The notes: generated by a model from the sequence alone, not told the origin. A DNA stretch of 64,000 nt from Anisus vortex (GCA_949126835.1 OX421503.1:3429001-3493000), one strand, 5' to 3'. Positions 42,768-54,781 are shown, numbered from the stretch's first letter. Numbers and translations: made by a program.

Positions 42768-42979
42768 GTAAGTTCTTTTATTTATATATATTTATTATAA
42801 CTAGTGTTTCCGAAATCCTCAAGCTAAATTTTTTTTTATTCAAAAACTCGCAATGTCATCATTGTCTTTGTTGTTAAATGTATTTGTCTTTTAAAATAGT
42901 TTTTTATTTATCGTGGTCAAAAATTTTTTTTACAAAAATCAATAATTGAAAATACAACTTTGTCCTGTATTTTTTTTAG

Positions 42980-43039
42980 CTTGTTTCAAATGTAAATGCG
43001 TTAATCTGTATATGTTTTTACACAATAATAACATACTAG
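42980..43039 (+). CDS. Possible terminal exon of the small peptide gene
   Basis: Acceptor CTGTATTTTTTTTAG in phase 0. Reads LVSNVNALICICFYTIITY and stop. The sequence looks noncoding in composition, hence the low confidence. Confidence 0.2.
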   Translation, partial: LVSNVNALICICFYTIITY

Positions 43040-43625
43040 ATCAGTTTCAGTCATCACGGACAAGTCTTAACGTGTATGCATGCATAAAAGGTCACGTGCA
43101 AAAACATTTCCGTTCTTATTCGATCATTTTCTTCGAAACAATGTCTGTGTGCTACTTTACTGGTTGTACTCAAATTTGTTGGGGATTAAAATTTATTTCA
43201 TTTCCAATAGATGTTTACAAAGCAAAACAATGTATTGTGAAAGTCAGAAGGGAATAATCACCTTTTTAAAATATCAAACTTATTGCTTAATGCAAAATAA
43301 TTTTTGTTATCCGTTTTTATGAATTTACGCATTTTGTTTTTCAATAACCAAGAAAACGCAACTCTTGACTCATTTATTTTGTAAACAAATAAAAATTTAA
43401 CGTCCGCGACTAACACTTGAGTATTAATTAACGCCTGTTCACTTTCGATGTTAAAAACGGATTCCTCATAACTAATATTGTATCCTTTGTATAATTCTAA
43501 AAGACTAGAACTGGCCGTCGAGGTTGAAATCAATTGTCAAACACCAGCAAAAGCATGCTTTTTTGGTTTATTAGTTTAAAAATATAACAGGAAGTTCACG
43601 AACATTGGGTTCAAAAGTTCACGCC
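43040..43625. other. Spacer or intron, nothing recognised
   Basis: The minus-strand frame at 43258-43533 is open for about 90 codons with LELYKGYNISYEESVFNIE, but no convincing splice borders support it. Confidence 0.35.
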
Positions 43626-43629
43626 TCAT

Positions 43630-44238
43630 TAAGACTTGTCAATACCGACATAAAAGCTTAGCTCGCCCGATCCTAGAATACGCCTCGCCAGTGTGGGACC
43701 CCCACCAGCAAAACCTGATTGACAAACTGGAGATGACCCAGTGACGCGCAGCACGTCGAATACTAGAGGACTACAGCACCAAATCAAGCGCCTCTGCCTT
43801 AGTAGCAAAACTCCACCTAGATTCACTACAACAACGAAGAGCAATTGACAAAGTGTCCATGATTTATAAAATCATCAACGACCACGTGGACCTTTCGACC
43901 CAAACAAGTAAAATCCAGAAAGTTTCCGCTTTACCCGAGGCCATCAGCACAAGCTGCATGTCCCACATGCACGCACCGACGTCTACAAACATTCATTTTT
44001 TCCGTCAGCCATTAGGCTGTGGAACACCCTGGACCAGGCCTCCATCACTGCCCCTACAGTTCCGGCCTTCAAATCGTCACTAAAGTGCTGGTCCAAAAAC
44101 CTAAAGTGACACTCTTTTATCTGTATATAACTGTTGTTTGCTATGTTATGTTTGCTATGTTATTTTATGTGTATTTAAATTGTGGACTTTTTCCTCAATT
44201 CTACGGGGTCTCCGCAGTATTACGAAGAAGAATAAGAA
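43630..44238 (+). mobile_element. CR1/jockey-like LINE C-terminus with AAGAAG tail
   Basis: Translation with one stop and a frameshift gives SLARPILEYASPVWDPHQQN, LEMTQ*RAARRILEDYS, VAKLHLDSLQQRRAIDKV, MIYKIINDHVDL, then in another frame DVYKHSFFPSAIRLWNTL. This is the classic thumb and C-terminal region of a CR1/jockey-like reverse transcriptase. The 3' UTR ends GGGGTCTCCGCAGTATTACG followed by AAGAAGAATAAGAAG. Confidence 0.88.
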
Positions 44239-45265
44239 GATGGGCTCAGCTGTGAGACAAAACTACTTTCTGTCCTGAAAGATGTTCCTTGTAGTGCGGA
44301 CGTTGATGATTTGAGACTCATAGTCCTATTGGATCTTAGCGCTGCTTTTGATGTCATTGACCATGGAATACTCCTGTCAAGACTTGAATTTAAGGTTTGC
44401 ATCACTAGCACCGCTCTTCGCTAGTTTAGTTCCTACCTGGCCGACAGGACTCAGCGAGTTATTGTCAATCTGGCGTCTTCGAAAGAAACTTTCCTTATCT
44501 GCAGCGTACCACATGCTGTGATTTTAAGCCCGTCTTATTCCTTGTGTACACAAACAAGCTTGGCAAAATTATCTCGCAATTTTGTTTGTAGATGACATTG
44601 TGCTTTACAGTATTTTTTGACATGATTCGTCTATCTGTGCGGCTGCTGTGGTTGATGTGGACGATTGCTGTCAAACAGTGAAGACATGGATGGCTGCAAA
44701 TAGACTCAAATTGAATGAGGACGAAACAGAGGAAATTATCTGTGGTTTGGCTGTTAAACTTCAGAAGATGTCTATTACGTCAATCACAAATGAAGCTTCC
44801 GAGATCATGTTGTCCAACACGGTTAAGGACCTTAGCCGTTTTATTGATAATAGACTGAAAATGGTTCCACATGACAGTGATATGGTTAAGGTAAGGCTTT
44901 TTCGTCTAATCTACGGACTCTGAGTCAACTGTGACCACAACTCTATAGAAGAATTGCCAATGCCGTAGCAGTCTTCCATATCCAATCAAGTTCGGACTAC
45001 TACCAGTTCTCTGTAGGGTTTGCCCCAGAACCAGCTGCAGAGACTACAGAGTGTGCAGAACACTGTCGCGCATTGTTTCGAGAGTGACGAGACAGGATTA
45101 TGAATTCCCAATTTTAAGGGATTCCAGTGGCTCCTGGAAATAAAGGAATCAATCACAAAATCCTGTCCCTAACGTACTAACGTATAGATGGCAATGTTCC
45201 TTCCTAAATTCTTGAACTATCAAATCATGAGCCATACAAAGCATTCATTAATTACGACATAATTA
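44239..45265 (+). mobile_element. L2/CR1-like LINE reverse transcriptase remnant
   Basis: RT palm motifs are visible: LRLIVLLDLSAAFDVIDHGI, LLSRLEFKV, FSSYLADRTQRVIVNLASS, then ILFVDDIVLYS (catalytic region FVDD). These are followed by VKTWMAANRLKLNEDETEEI, NTVKDLSRFIDNRLKM and LQRLQSVQNTVARIV. This order is that of an L2/CR1-like RT. Stops and frameshifts make it nonfunctional. It directly follows another LINE's tail in the same orientation. Confidence 0.9.
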
Positions 45266-45427
45266 TTATTTTTGAGGCATTAGCTTGGGGACATAACCAT
45301 GTCGTTTCTCGAGATACACGTTGAAATAAGTTGTTATTAAATTTATTTTAAATGATTATTAAGTCTACACATAAAAAAATAATGAATATTTAATCTAATT
45401 GAAAACAATTAATATGTATATAATAAT

Positions 45428-45507
45428 TACCTAAAGAAATCTGTCTATCTGTGTATCGGAACGCTTAGCGACTTGGTTTTGAGAGTATAAACAGATGACG
45501 TAATATC
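45428..45507. repeat. Dispersed segment adjoining M1, copy 2
   Basis: Homologous to 38862-38941, including GTGTATCGGAACGCTTAG and ACGTAATATC. Confidence 0.7.
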
Positions 45508-45590
45508 AAAGTCTATAATAAGAGGACAGCTCGTGCTATTTTTAGAGCTAAAGAATTGTGTTTTCGCTGCGCATCAAATAACGCGTACTC
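45508..45590 (+). mobile_element. M1 MITE left end, truncated
   Basis: AAAGTCTATAATAAGAGGAC, then GTGCTATTTTTAGAGCTAAA and GCTGCGCATCAAATAA, matching the left end of copy 3. The rest is absent. Confidence 0.65.
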
Positions 45591-45599
45591 CAAAAAAAT

Positions 45600-47812
45600 A
45601 ATAATATAAAAAAAATTACTGTTATTATTTTTTCAATCCAACAAAAACTTACTAAGCTCATATTACTCATTGTTATTTCATTATTTTTCTCTTTTTTTTT
45701 TTACAGTAAGCCTCACGAGATGCTGAAATCTGTTCTCATTTGAAAGACAAAATATGTGAAGAAATCGTTTTTTACAACATTAAAACTATTTGGCTGAAAC
45801 ATTATTTCGGAATAAAAAAACAACTTTAAATTTGTTAAAAAAGTAAATTTTAAAACATTTGTGTTTGTTTGAGCTGTCTTTGGTAGATAATTGTGGCAAC
45901 ACAAAAATAGGCATTCAACATCATGTAAAAAAATGTCTTTATTTTTGTTTTTGCTATCTTTCACTCAACAGCTCAAAATCATATATATATAATTTTCCTT
46001 TTGTATTAAAAATAACATATTTGAGAACAATGATCTGAATAAAAAATAACCTCTTTAACAAACTATGTAAGAAAAAACTTTTCTACATAATATTATTTTT
46101 ACAAACATAGATAATCATGGGAAAACAATGCGTCTAATTTTATTTAAATGAACAATAGATACACAATGTCCACCAAGACTTCAAAACTAGAACTAAAGAA
46201 CAACTGTCAACATGTCGCACCTTTCAATCCACTTCCGATTATAATTAGTGAAACAACAACAAGATCGAATACAGGGTGCGTACGTGACAACGGTTAGACT
46301 TAAATTTAAGATGCACATTCATTTATAGTAGCTGTGCGAGTGCTTGATAGCACGTAAAGCTGGTGTTAGCTTAATAGTTTCCATTCTTAGGTTGTGACAC
46401 TAAGTAGCCTACAGCTTTGACGTTTAAGACATTTTTCATAAAAATGAATGGGCTTACAGTAAGCGATAGTAAAATCGAATTTAATATACAAAACAGTCTT
46501 TGTTAGTAGGATAACTATTTCTGTTGAATATAATATTGATAGAGACGTTAGTGTACCAGACATGAAACTTCAGAACGTCTAAAACAAAGTTTGAGTAAGC
46601 CAAAACACCAGTCGGAATTTAAATTTGGTATGTCCGACTGGCATACAAATTAATGGTCACTTCATCCTGCACACCACGCATAACGCGCCAATTAAATTAC
46701 CAAAGGACAAAGCTATTTTTACTTTGCCCTGTGCAATTGTAACAATGTAGGTGTAGTACCTTTTCACCTGGACCATAGTTATTGTAGCATAAATGTGCAC
46801 CTGATAAATATTGGTGCGCAAAAGACTGCACATTATGAACACAAAAATATTTACCTGAGTTGTTTTGGGGGAACGCAAGTTGTGATGTGAGATAACAACG
46901 TTTACTCAGATTAGGCTGGTCTCTCTTTGAGGTATGAAGTATGTGAGCAGAGATAGATATCAGTCTATTGAATGTGTGGCCGATAATATTGAACAATATA
47001 AACATCTCTGTACACAAGTTATGAATTAAAGTTTCACAGTTATTTTACTAGATCTCGCTTGTTATATTCATTTGTTACGCACACTGAGATAGAGAGAACT
47101 AGCTGATGTTTTGGATACAGTCATATAGTATATCCAAGAGTTCTTATAACCCAAGATGTAATATATATAAAAACATAATGTAAGTAGCTAATGACACCTG
47201 TTGATCCCTTGCTGCAGTTAACAGCTTCATTAATAAGAAAATTGACTTGCTTACGGAAGGCCTCACAGCACACACCAAAAATTTAACATTTTCGGAGATT
47301 TAAAAAAAACATAGGTCCTGGCTGAGTTGCATTCGATGGGTAATGCACCTTTTGTGCATAAACATAAGAGTAGTGCATCGAAATTATTTAGAGATTACGA
47401 GTTTGGACATATTCTTTACTCTGGTTTATTAGGTACTTATAAAATTGTCGTTCTGCCACATCTTTAGCTAGATGGTCTTGTTGCTCCCTGATAAGATAAT
47501 CTTTTTCATCCAGTGATAAATTGGCACTTCTATAAATATTTTTTTTTTTTGACAACGCCAAAAGAGATCAGTCATAGGTCTGGAAATAACAATACATGTA
47601 CACAATTGCAACCATAGGCAGTTTAACAGGGTTGTCTACGGCGAACAACTTCAAAAATTTAAGAACAAGCTCTGAGTCAACAGTGGTCGGGGATTTTACG
47701 TCGTTTTTACTACCTCTACTCCTAATTTATATTGGACTTAATCCATTCGTCTTGAAATGTTCAGATAAAGGCTTTCACTTTTTGACCGATACTAATTGGG
47801 GAAAAAAAAATA
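45600..47812. other. Long A+T-rich stretch, no gene recognised
   Basis: An acceptor-like T tract ending ACAG at 45706 could serve the small peptide gene, with AATAAA at 46038. Otherwise no exon, RNA or repeat was identified. Confidence 0.4.
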
Positions 47813-47844
47813 TATATACATATATATATATAATATATTATATA

Positions 47845-47882
<38 letters not shown>
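47813..47882. repeat. (TA)n microsatellite
   Basis: TA-rich run ending directly at the M4 element. Confidence 0.93.
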
Positions 47883-47885
<3 letters not shown>

Positions 47886-48121
47886 TGACGGTACTCACCG
47901 GTATGGCGTACCGGCACTGTTTTAAATGTGGGGAAAAAATGATTACTTTTCTTGTTTTTTAACGTTTATTATTTATTTATTATATTAATAATTTGTTAAA
48001 ATTGAATTATTTTAAATTAAGCGCAATAAGAATTAAAATATAAAACGCGAAACTGCTTTAAAAGTTAAACAATCCATCACTGAGTACCGGCACCTATTTT
48101 TTTACAAAAAAAAAGCACTGT
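47883..48121. mobile_element. M4 MITE copy 2, inverted
   Basis: Contains CAGTGACGGTACTCACCGG, GGCGTACCGGCAC, GATGGATTG-complementary sequence and ends AAAAAAAAAGCACTG. It aligns with 23839-24088 in reverse, with a deletion in the left terminal T-run. Flanked by TA-rich near-duplications. Confidence 0.82.
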
Positions 48122-48526
48122 ATATACATATATATATATATATAAATAGTTACTGTATTATTTCAATTGCACTTTAGATGTACTTCTAAATGTGTACTTT
48201 GTCTTTATAAACGGAACAATAAATAACATGAGCAGCTCATGAGCTTTGTATGTATAAACGATTGCCATTTCTGATAATTCTCATTCAATCATATATAGTA
48301 TATATTTATATGAGTGAATGTCTTCGTATGTTTGTATTGATATTGCTGCTATTAGTGAAAAACTAGATCTAAATATGAATGATTATTGAAATAATTATAT
48401 TAAAGGTCGCGATTATAAACAATAAGCTTATGACTTAATAGTATTATTCCTATTTGTATGTAATTTAGTCAATATACTTATACGGAGACAAATACACAAT
48501 ACAAAAATACTCCAATAGGAAAGTAT
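48122..48526. other. Spacer, nothing recognised
   Basis: A+T-rich; no feature supported. Confidence 0.4.
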
Positions 48527-48755
48527 TACCGTCTGACCAAATTGGTCCAAAGGGCCGGTTCACCGGTTTCTGTGGCCACGGCATACTAGGGGATTGTGTG
48601 TCCAGCACCATGCACAGCCGCCTTTAATTACCTCAAGTAAGGTCAGGTACCCATCTGAGCTGGGTAGGCTCAGTTGACACCCTCTAGACAAGGGAAACAA
48701 AATCCTAGTCTGCACCAGGATTCGAACCCAGGATCTTCCGTTCGCCAGCCGTATT
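48527..48755 (-). mobile_element. SINE-A
   Basis: Reverse copy: 3' end GTCTGACCAAATTGGTCC at left, CACGGCATACTAGGGGATTG, ACCTCAAGTAAGGTCAGGTA, and B-box complement GGATTCGAACCC at right. The A-box side is truncated. Confidence 0.85.
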
Positions 48756-49515
48756 AATATAAATAAATTAATTATCAAACAATGCAAATGATTATAATTG
48801 ATTCATAAATATATATCTTTTCTTAAATATTATTGCTACAGAGAATGTATTGGTTGTAGGAAAAATAAGAATTTGTGGGAAAACCCCCAAAAGCTCACTT
48901 TTTTTTTCGCCGTGGTTTTTATTGTTATTATTTTCTTTCTATGTGTTGCTATTGTGTAATTTGGCCATTACTCAATCACATCGAGGACATCTTAATTACT
49001 TCTAGTAGCGTTCAACTTTCTCTTAGTCTATTCATAAGCATTCTCAATAAATTCGACAACTTTCATTTATTTTAGTTGCTTACAAGTATTTAATGATAAA
49101 TACAAGAAGACGCGATATACAGAAAACTGTATACTTTAGCAAGAGGTAGAATTTTTTTTTTACCTAAGGGAAATAATTAATCTTTTTTCTTAAACTAATA
49201 ATGTATAATATTATGTTTCTATTTTTTCTTAAAAATAAACAATAAAATACAAAACAATTTTTAACTTCAAAATGATGAAACTGTAAAAAGTATTTGAAAA
49301 GTACATAAATATTATATGACTACAGAATGTATATGTATGTTTATAAACATTTTAGCAACTACCCAGTTTGTATGATTACTCAGTATCTATTCCGCTGTAA
49401 TGTTCATTTCAAGTTCAAAACAAGACTAATAAAAGATTGCTCAGTCAAACTGAGATCAAAAGATAATTAAAATTTACAGGTCATAGATCGACATCTTGGA
49501 CTAACAAATGATAAT
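48756..49515. other. A+T-rich spacer
   Basis: No gene or repeat is recognised. Confidence 0.4.
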
Positions 49516-49523
49516 GTTAAGAC

Positions 49524-49718
49524 CAGGGGTCGGCATACTTTTCATAACAATGTGCCAAGCAGAATTTCTAAATTCACCATGCGCCATTAAAAAAATGTTT
49601 GTAGCAAAGATTTAAATTGCTTTTTTTTTTTGGGTGGGGGGGGAGGGGTTTCCACGTGCCATTGAAAATCGCCCAGCCTGCCAAATCTGGCACGTGTTCC
49701 GTAAGTTGCCGAAGCGTG
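49524..49718. mobile_element. M2 hAT-like MITE with 8-bp duplication
   Basis: Left end CAGGGGTCGGCATAC and right end GTAAGTTGCCGAAGCGTG are inverted repeats. GTTAAGAC (49516-49523) and GCTAAGAC (49719-49726) match at 7 of 8 positions. The interior has GGCACG-type palindromic motifs as in the copies at 57356 and 62285. Confidence 0.8.
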
Positions 49719-49808
49719 GCTAAGACAATAATTACCACAAATGTCAAAGTTTATTGGTAATATATTGTATTTGATATAAATGCAAATGAAAAGAATGATT
49801 GGTGACAT

Positions 49809-50153
49809 ATCACTTAATCCCCAGACACTTAATCCACTAGTCACTTAACGACTAGCCACTTAATCCCCAGACACTTAATCCACTAGTCACTTAACGACTA
49901 GCCACTTAATCCCCAGACACTTAATCCACTAGTCACTTAACCACTAGCCACTTAATCCCCAGACACTTAATCCACTAGTCACTTAACGACTAGCCACTTA
50001 ATCCCCAGACACTTAATCCACTAGTCACTTAACCACTAGCCACTTAATCCCCAGACACTTAATCCACTAGTCACTTAACCACTAGCCACTTAATCCCCAG
50101 ACACTTAATCCACTAGTCACTTAACCACTAGCCACTTAATACCCAGACACTTA
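49809..50153. repeat. 46-bp minisatellite with 15/16-bp subunits, about 7.5 copies
   Basis: Each 46-bp unit consists of three subunits that all begin CACTTAA: CACTTAATCCCCAGA, CACTTAATCCACTAGT and CACTTAACGACTAGC. CACTTAA is the complement of TTAAGTG, an NK2-class homeodomain site. Over 20 such motifs occur in 345 bp. Confidence 0.93.
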
Positions 50154-50379
50154 ATCCTTTCTAAAGCATTTTGTAATGCATGGCTGTCTATTTTAGTAGT
50201 TGGGTTAAGGTAGACTTAAGAACCCCCTCCTGTGATCATCTGTTGTATTAAAAACATAATAATAATTAGTGTGCTATATACCAATTGATGATTTCTACGT
50301 TTTTAGATACCAAATAAAACGGTCAAGTGGGATAAAGTTTCGTCGTCGAATATCTCATTATTGTCCCGTCGTGAGCTGT

Positions 50380-51095
50380 GTCTCGATTGCTCAACTATGT
50401 TCATGAAGGAACTCGGCCACCGTTGGTAACTCACGGTCGGCTCTACCTTTTTTTGATACGGACGTGCGCCGGGCTCGCTTTGATTATGCTGCTAGCAGTC
50501 GATTTCTGGTTTACGGTGACATACCATTGCTAGACTGGCTCGGACGCAACAACTGTTTGTCCGCCGATGATCTATTCACCCAGATCCAAACTTGTCTTTT
50601 TCTTAGAGCAAGTGCAACTTGACTCTTTCAGCAGTGGAAGGTCTTCAAAGCAACTGATGAGTTCCCCACGTCATTTGCATGGGAGATCATCAACGACCTC
50701 TATGTGCAGTTTCAGGGGCGTTTATCTGACTTCCATTTAAAAGCGAATATGTGAGACAGTTTCAAAACCCCATTTGAAGCATATGTGGCCCGTTGCCCAG
50801 ATGAACTGCAGCTAGAGATCGTTGAGTTGCTAGCCAATGACCTCCTTAGGGACAAGTTCAAAGAAGGACTTGTGGGGTTTTTACCAGTTTTTGCTTAATG
50901 AAAACTTTCCTAATGTTAAAAAAATTGCATCAAGGTACCTTTAAAATCTATGTAACCATATACCTATGTGAACAATTATTTTCAAGAATGAAATACGTAA
51001 AGAACAATTTGAGAACCAACTTGTCCGATGATAATCGCATGTCACTTGTTGATGTTCAGGACATCAAATCTATAGCCAAAACTGTTTGCCACTAA
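50380..51095 (+). pseudogene. hAT transposase remnant, second copy
   Basis: Translated pieces: DYAASSRFLVYGDIPLLDWL, WKVFKATDEFPTSFAWEIIN, DELQLEIVELLANDLLRDKF, KEGLVGFLPVF, then YLCEQLFSRMKYVKNNLRTN and LSDDNRMSL. CEQLFSRMK is the hallmark of the hAT C-terminal dimerisation region. The ELQLE...ANDLLRDKFK..LVGF block matches the minus-strand copy at 41.1-41.4 kb, so both come from one family. Several stops are present. Confidence 0.85.
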
Positions 51096-51104
51096 TACAG
51101 GCAT

Positions 51105-51430
51105 TCATGTGTAGTGTATCACTTCCCATTACACTGAGGCAAATAAGCTCCATTGATACCTTCAAAAAGAACTTAAAAACTCATTATTTCAATATTTATC
51201 TTAATTAACATGCTTTAGAGCTCCACTGTCTTACCAATATGTTAGGTCGGCCATTTTTTTTTTGAATTGTTTGATTTGTACTATGTTTGTAAAGTTTTGA
51301 ATCATTATTTAGTTTTGTATCTCTTGGCCTATAGATTGTATCCGTGTTCTTAGTTGTTATGTTAAATGCGCTCTGAGCTTGCATTAAGTTTGTTGGTAGC
51401 GCTATACAAACGTCATCATTATCAACGTGT
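51105..51430 (+). mobile_element. LINE-C 3' end
   Basis: Encodes SLPITLRQISSIDTFKKNLK, then THYFNIYLN and stop. The 3' UTR contains GCGCTCTGAGCTTGCATTAA and GGTAGCGCTATACAAACG, and ends CATCATTATCA. It matches 37800-38370 in the opposite orientation and begins 10 bp after the hAT remnant. Confidence 0.85.
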
Positions 51431-51769
51431 TATTTAATAATGACTAAATACAACAGTTATTAAATACATAATTAAAAACATGTTTTGGTTTTTCAATTTT
51501 ACCTCGAGTGTGTGTAGTCGGCCTCCAAACAAGGTGAGTATATAATTTAATGTTTTATATTTTACATATAAAATGTTTATAGATATAATGTTAATAATAT
51601 TTTTTAAAAATCTTTATAAAGTACTAGGATTACTTTTAAAAGTATATATATATATACAAATATATGGATGTATCATTTGTATGTTTATTAAAAAATCATA
51701 TTGAGAAATATTGCAAATAGATCGAGATAATTAAATCACTTCATAGATTCTATATATTTTTTTTCTTAA

Positions 51770-52218
51770 AGACCAAGTGAAGAGCTTTTTATCAAAATTG
51801 AGTTAACATTTGATTTTGATAGTAAATAGTGTATTCAGTATCTGAATGTTAAAAAAAACATTTATACAAAATATCAAAGATACATTTTAAGTAATTAGTT
51901 CAATATTTGCACTTAAATGTGTGTGTCTTTCGGATGATTACTCCAAATCTCGTAGCAATTTGAGATGTTTTTATTTCCGGCAATATAGGAAAGTGACGTA
52001 ACATAAAGGATTCCGACTAGGAAAAATGAATATTGTCACGTGTTTTGAATCTATTGCCACATGTTTTGAATCTTTTCCCGGTTCTTATTTTTAACAAAAT
52101 GGTTAAATATAGATTTATAGCGTCTATTTTTATTTATTTATTTCCCTTGTGATACGTCACTGCCGTATGAGGCTATTGCAAATCTCGTTCCTTTGAGAAA
52201 AACCTCTTCACTTGGTCT
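51770..52218. mobile_element. TTAA-flanked inverted-repeat element (family M5), 449 bp
   Basis: Starts AGACCAAGTGAAGAGC and TTTTTATCAAA and ends with the complement (TTTGAGAAAAACCTCTTCAC then TTGGTCT), an inverted repeat of about 27 bp with few mismatches. TTAA flanks each side (51766-51769, 52219-52222). No coding. piggyBac-type mobilisation is suggested by TTAA only. Confidence 0.75.
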
Positions 52219-52271
52219 TTAAGTTAAGGTTAGCTAGTCAATTCACACCAATAAACATATCCAGTCACACG

Positions 52272-52276
<5 letters not shown>

Positions 52277-52310
<34 letters not shown>

Positions 52311-52322
52311 TATATATATATG
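52277..52322. repeat. (TA)n microsatellite
   Basis: Near-pure TA run. Confidence 0.93.
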
Positions 52323-53790
52323 CTATATATACACACAAATAATTAAATGATAATTATAATAAGCTTAATTGGCAATCGTTTATACATACAAAGCTAACTA
52401 TATTTATTTTACCAATTTATAAAGAAAATGTACACATGTATAATTTGATATAAAATACAATTAAAATAACAGAGTTAGTTAAAATATACAGAGAATTCCA
52501 GAATAAATTTCATAGATTTTTTTATAATTTTCATAATTTTATAGAAGACTGACAAGTGTAGGCATACGTAACATGTTTAATTATGTTGCAAATAAAAAAA
52601 AATACATTTATGTATATTACGCGTATACATGTGTGTATGTATTTGTGTGTGTGTTTTTCTTTTTGTGAGTCTATTGACCTTACTTCCATAGCGAGATGTG
52701 TATGGAATTAAAATTCAATATGAAAGCGTTGTATAATGCATATCATAAAAAAAAAACAGTTAATTAAGTATTTTTAAAAAATGATTTTAATAAAATTCAA
52801 TTTTCTTTAACAGCTTGACGCTTCTGAAAGTAGCCTTCCTATAAAATGTTCTAGGTAGTATTCAACTTGCTATTTCTTAGTGTATAAATTACTTGATACT
52901 TTAAGTGACCTGAAATTAGAATAAACGTCTGACTGTAATTTGTGTGATAAATAATATGCATATTTATAGTAAAATTATAGTAAAAATTATTTTACTTTAA
53001 GGTTTAGAAAGTTAAAGATAGAAACTGTCGTATTTTTAAAACTTTATCTGCTGTTTTATGTCCATCTTTAAGAAAAGTTTTTGGAATACTGCAAACGTTA
53101 TTAGTTTTATTGATTTTTTTCCGGGAAGCCATTTCACGTCTATAGCAAGGATAAATTTGATAAATCTGTTTTTGCATAATATGAATTCAACCCTTTTTGT
53201 TGTTAAATTTAATTAGCTTAACTTTGTTTCTGACATGTTTTTGACAGACTGATTACTGGCGAAAGGAATTGGGATGAAAAGGTATCCAAAATCGCTTCAT
53301 CCTATCGATCTAAAAATTGACACATGTACATTAAGCCCATGACCACACTTACAATCAAAATTTTCAGCCACATCAAACGAACTTAGCCCCTCCATAAATT
53401 TGTTTTCAACTATTTTATTTGTGCGCATTGATTAATCCCTGTTAAATGTACCTGAACTCAATCCTAATATTTCTAACATTTTCAAACTTGTTGGACTTAT
53501 ATATTGATAAACTTCCTTTTTTTGGTCATTTTTCTTGTTGTATTTGTGTGTTTTTTCTGTAAGTATCAAAAAAGCCAAGAACTTCAAAATGATACTGCAA
53601 AGATCACCAAAAGAACTTCGCCTTTGATTTAAAGGCGTTTTTTATAGTTGCATTATGAATCTATTGTTGAACTCAAGTATTATTTGTTAATTTCATGTTT
53701 TCCTAACTCGACACAGAGATCTTGTTGAATTTATAACGCTGGGATGTAACGATTGACCGAACTAATATGGCTACATGCCATACTATGGAT
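52323..53790. other. A+T-rich spacer
   Basis: No gene, RNA or repeat family is recognised in about 1.5 kb. Confidence 0.4.
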
Positions 53791-53794
53791 CACG

Positions 53795-54050
53795 GTAAAC
53801 GAGCGGCAAAGCGTTCTACTGGCTTGCCGAAGGTCCTGGGTTTGAATCCCGCTGCAGGCTAGGATTTTTTTCCGGGTCTGGATGGTGTACCTGATTCTAC
53901 CCAGCTCTGATAGGTACCTGACATAAGTTTGGGTAAAGGTAAAAGCGCCTTTAAAAGGGGCTGGCCACACAATAAACTAGTATATCGTGGCCACGGAAAC
54001 GGTGCTTCACCGGCCCTTTGGATCAATTTGGTCCAATTTAATACTTTACT
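53795..54050 (+). mobile_element. SINE-A
   Basis: Head AACGAGCGGCAAAGCG, B-box GGGTTTGAATCCC, body CCGGGTCTGGATGGTGTAC, CTGACATAAGTTTGGGTAAA and CCACACAATAAACTAG. The 3' end is ATCAATTTGGTCC, then a TACTTTACTT tail. Confidence 0.85.
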
Positions 54051-54229
54051 TCTCTGACATGCTGTAATATGAATATCAGTAAAGAAAAATATACATATAT
54101 TTCTTTTCAAATATATTTCTTAAAGCATACAAAGAGTTTTTTTTACGATATTTGAAATATTATGTTAAATCTAGATCACTTAATGAATCTGGTCCACTGT
54201 AAAACGTTCAGCAAATAGATCTATGCTCT

Positions 54230-54456
54230 TTTACAGGTTAGTAAAGCATTTAGCCCCAGTCAATTATGTTATTCCACAAGGCAAAAGAAGAAAAAAAAGA
54301 GGTCGACCGAGAAACACCCGGAGGCGCGATATGGAAATTGAACATAAAAACAAAATGAGGGCTAAACTGGGGTCTGATATAAAACTTGGTCCAGAATCGG
54401 GATACCTGGACGACTCTACTTGGCGGCCTATGTCCCCGGTGGGGCGAATGGCATGA
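54230..54456 (+). mobile_element. RTE-type LINE C-terminal fragment
   Basis: Contains IPQGKRRKKRGRPRNTRRRD, equivalent to the PQGKRKRGRP..TWRRD segment of the LINE at 1607-1824 and in the 60.8-61.5 kb copy. Downstream it diverges (ESGYLDDSTWRPMSPVGRMA). Confidence 0.7.
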
Positions 54457-54781
54457 GTAAAGTAAGTAATTATATTATTCTTTTATTGGATTTAAGAAAT
54501 TCGAGAAACACCAGAGCGTGCAAAGCTTGTATAATACAATAGAGACATTATAATTTAGACGAAAAAAAAAATTACTTTGTTAAGAAAAGAAAAAGTGACT
54601 TACTTTAATGCATATGATTTAAAACGTATTTGAATTATAGAAATAAAACAAACAAATAAATAAACTTTTTTTTCAAATCCTACCAGGATGCATCTTAGCA
54701 CTGTTTAAAAGAAAATAACTAACGACAACATATGATTCAGAGAGATGTTGGCAGCCAGTGTAATAAATACTGAGCTTAAAG

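Noticed and set aside
43258..43533. Minus-strand 91-codon frame
   Set aside because: Starts at a non-ATG codon, lacks convincing splice borders and lies within A+T-rich sequence.
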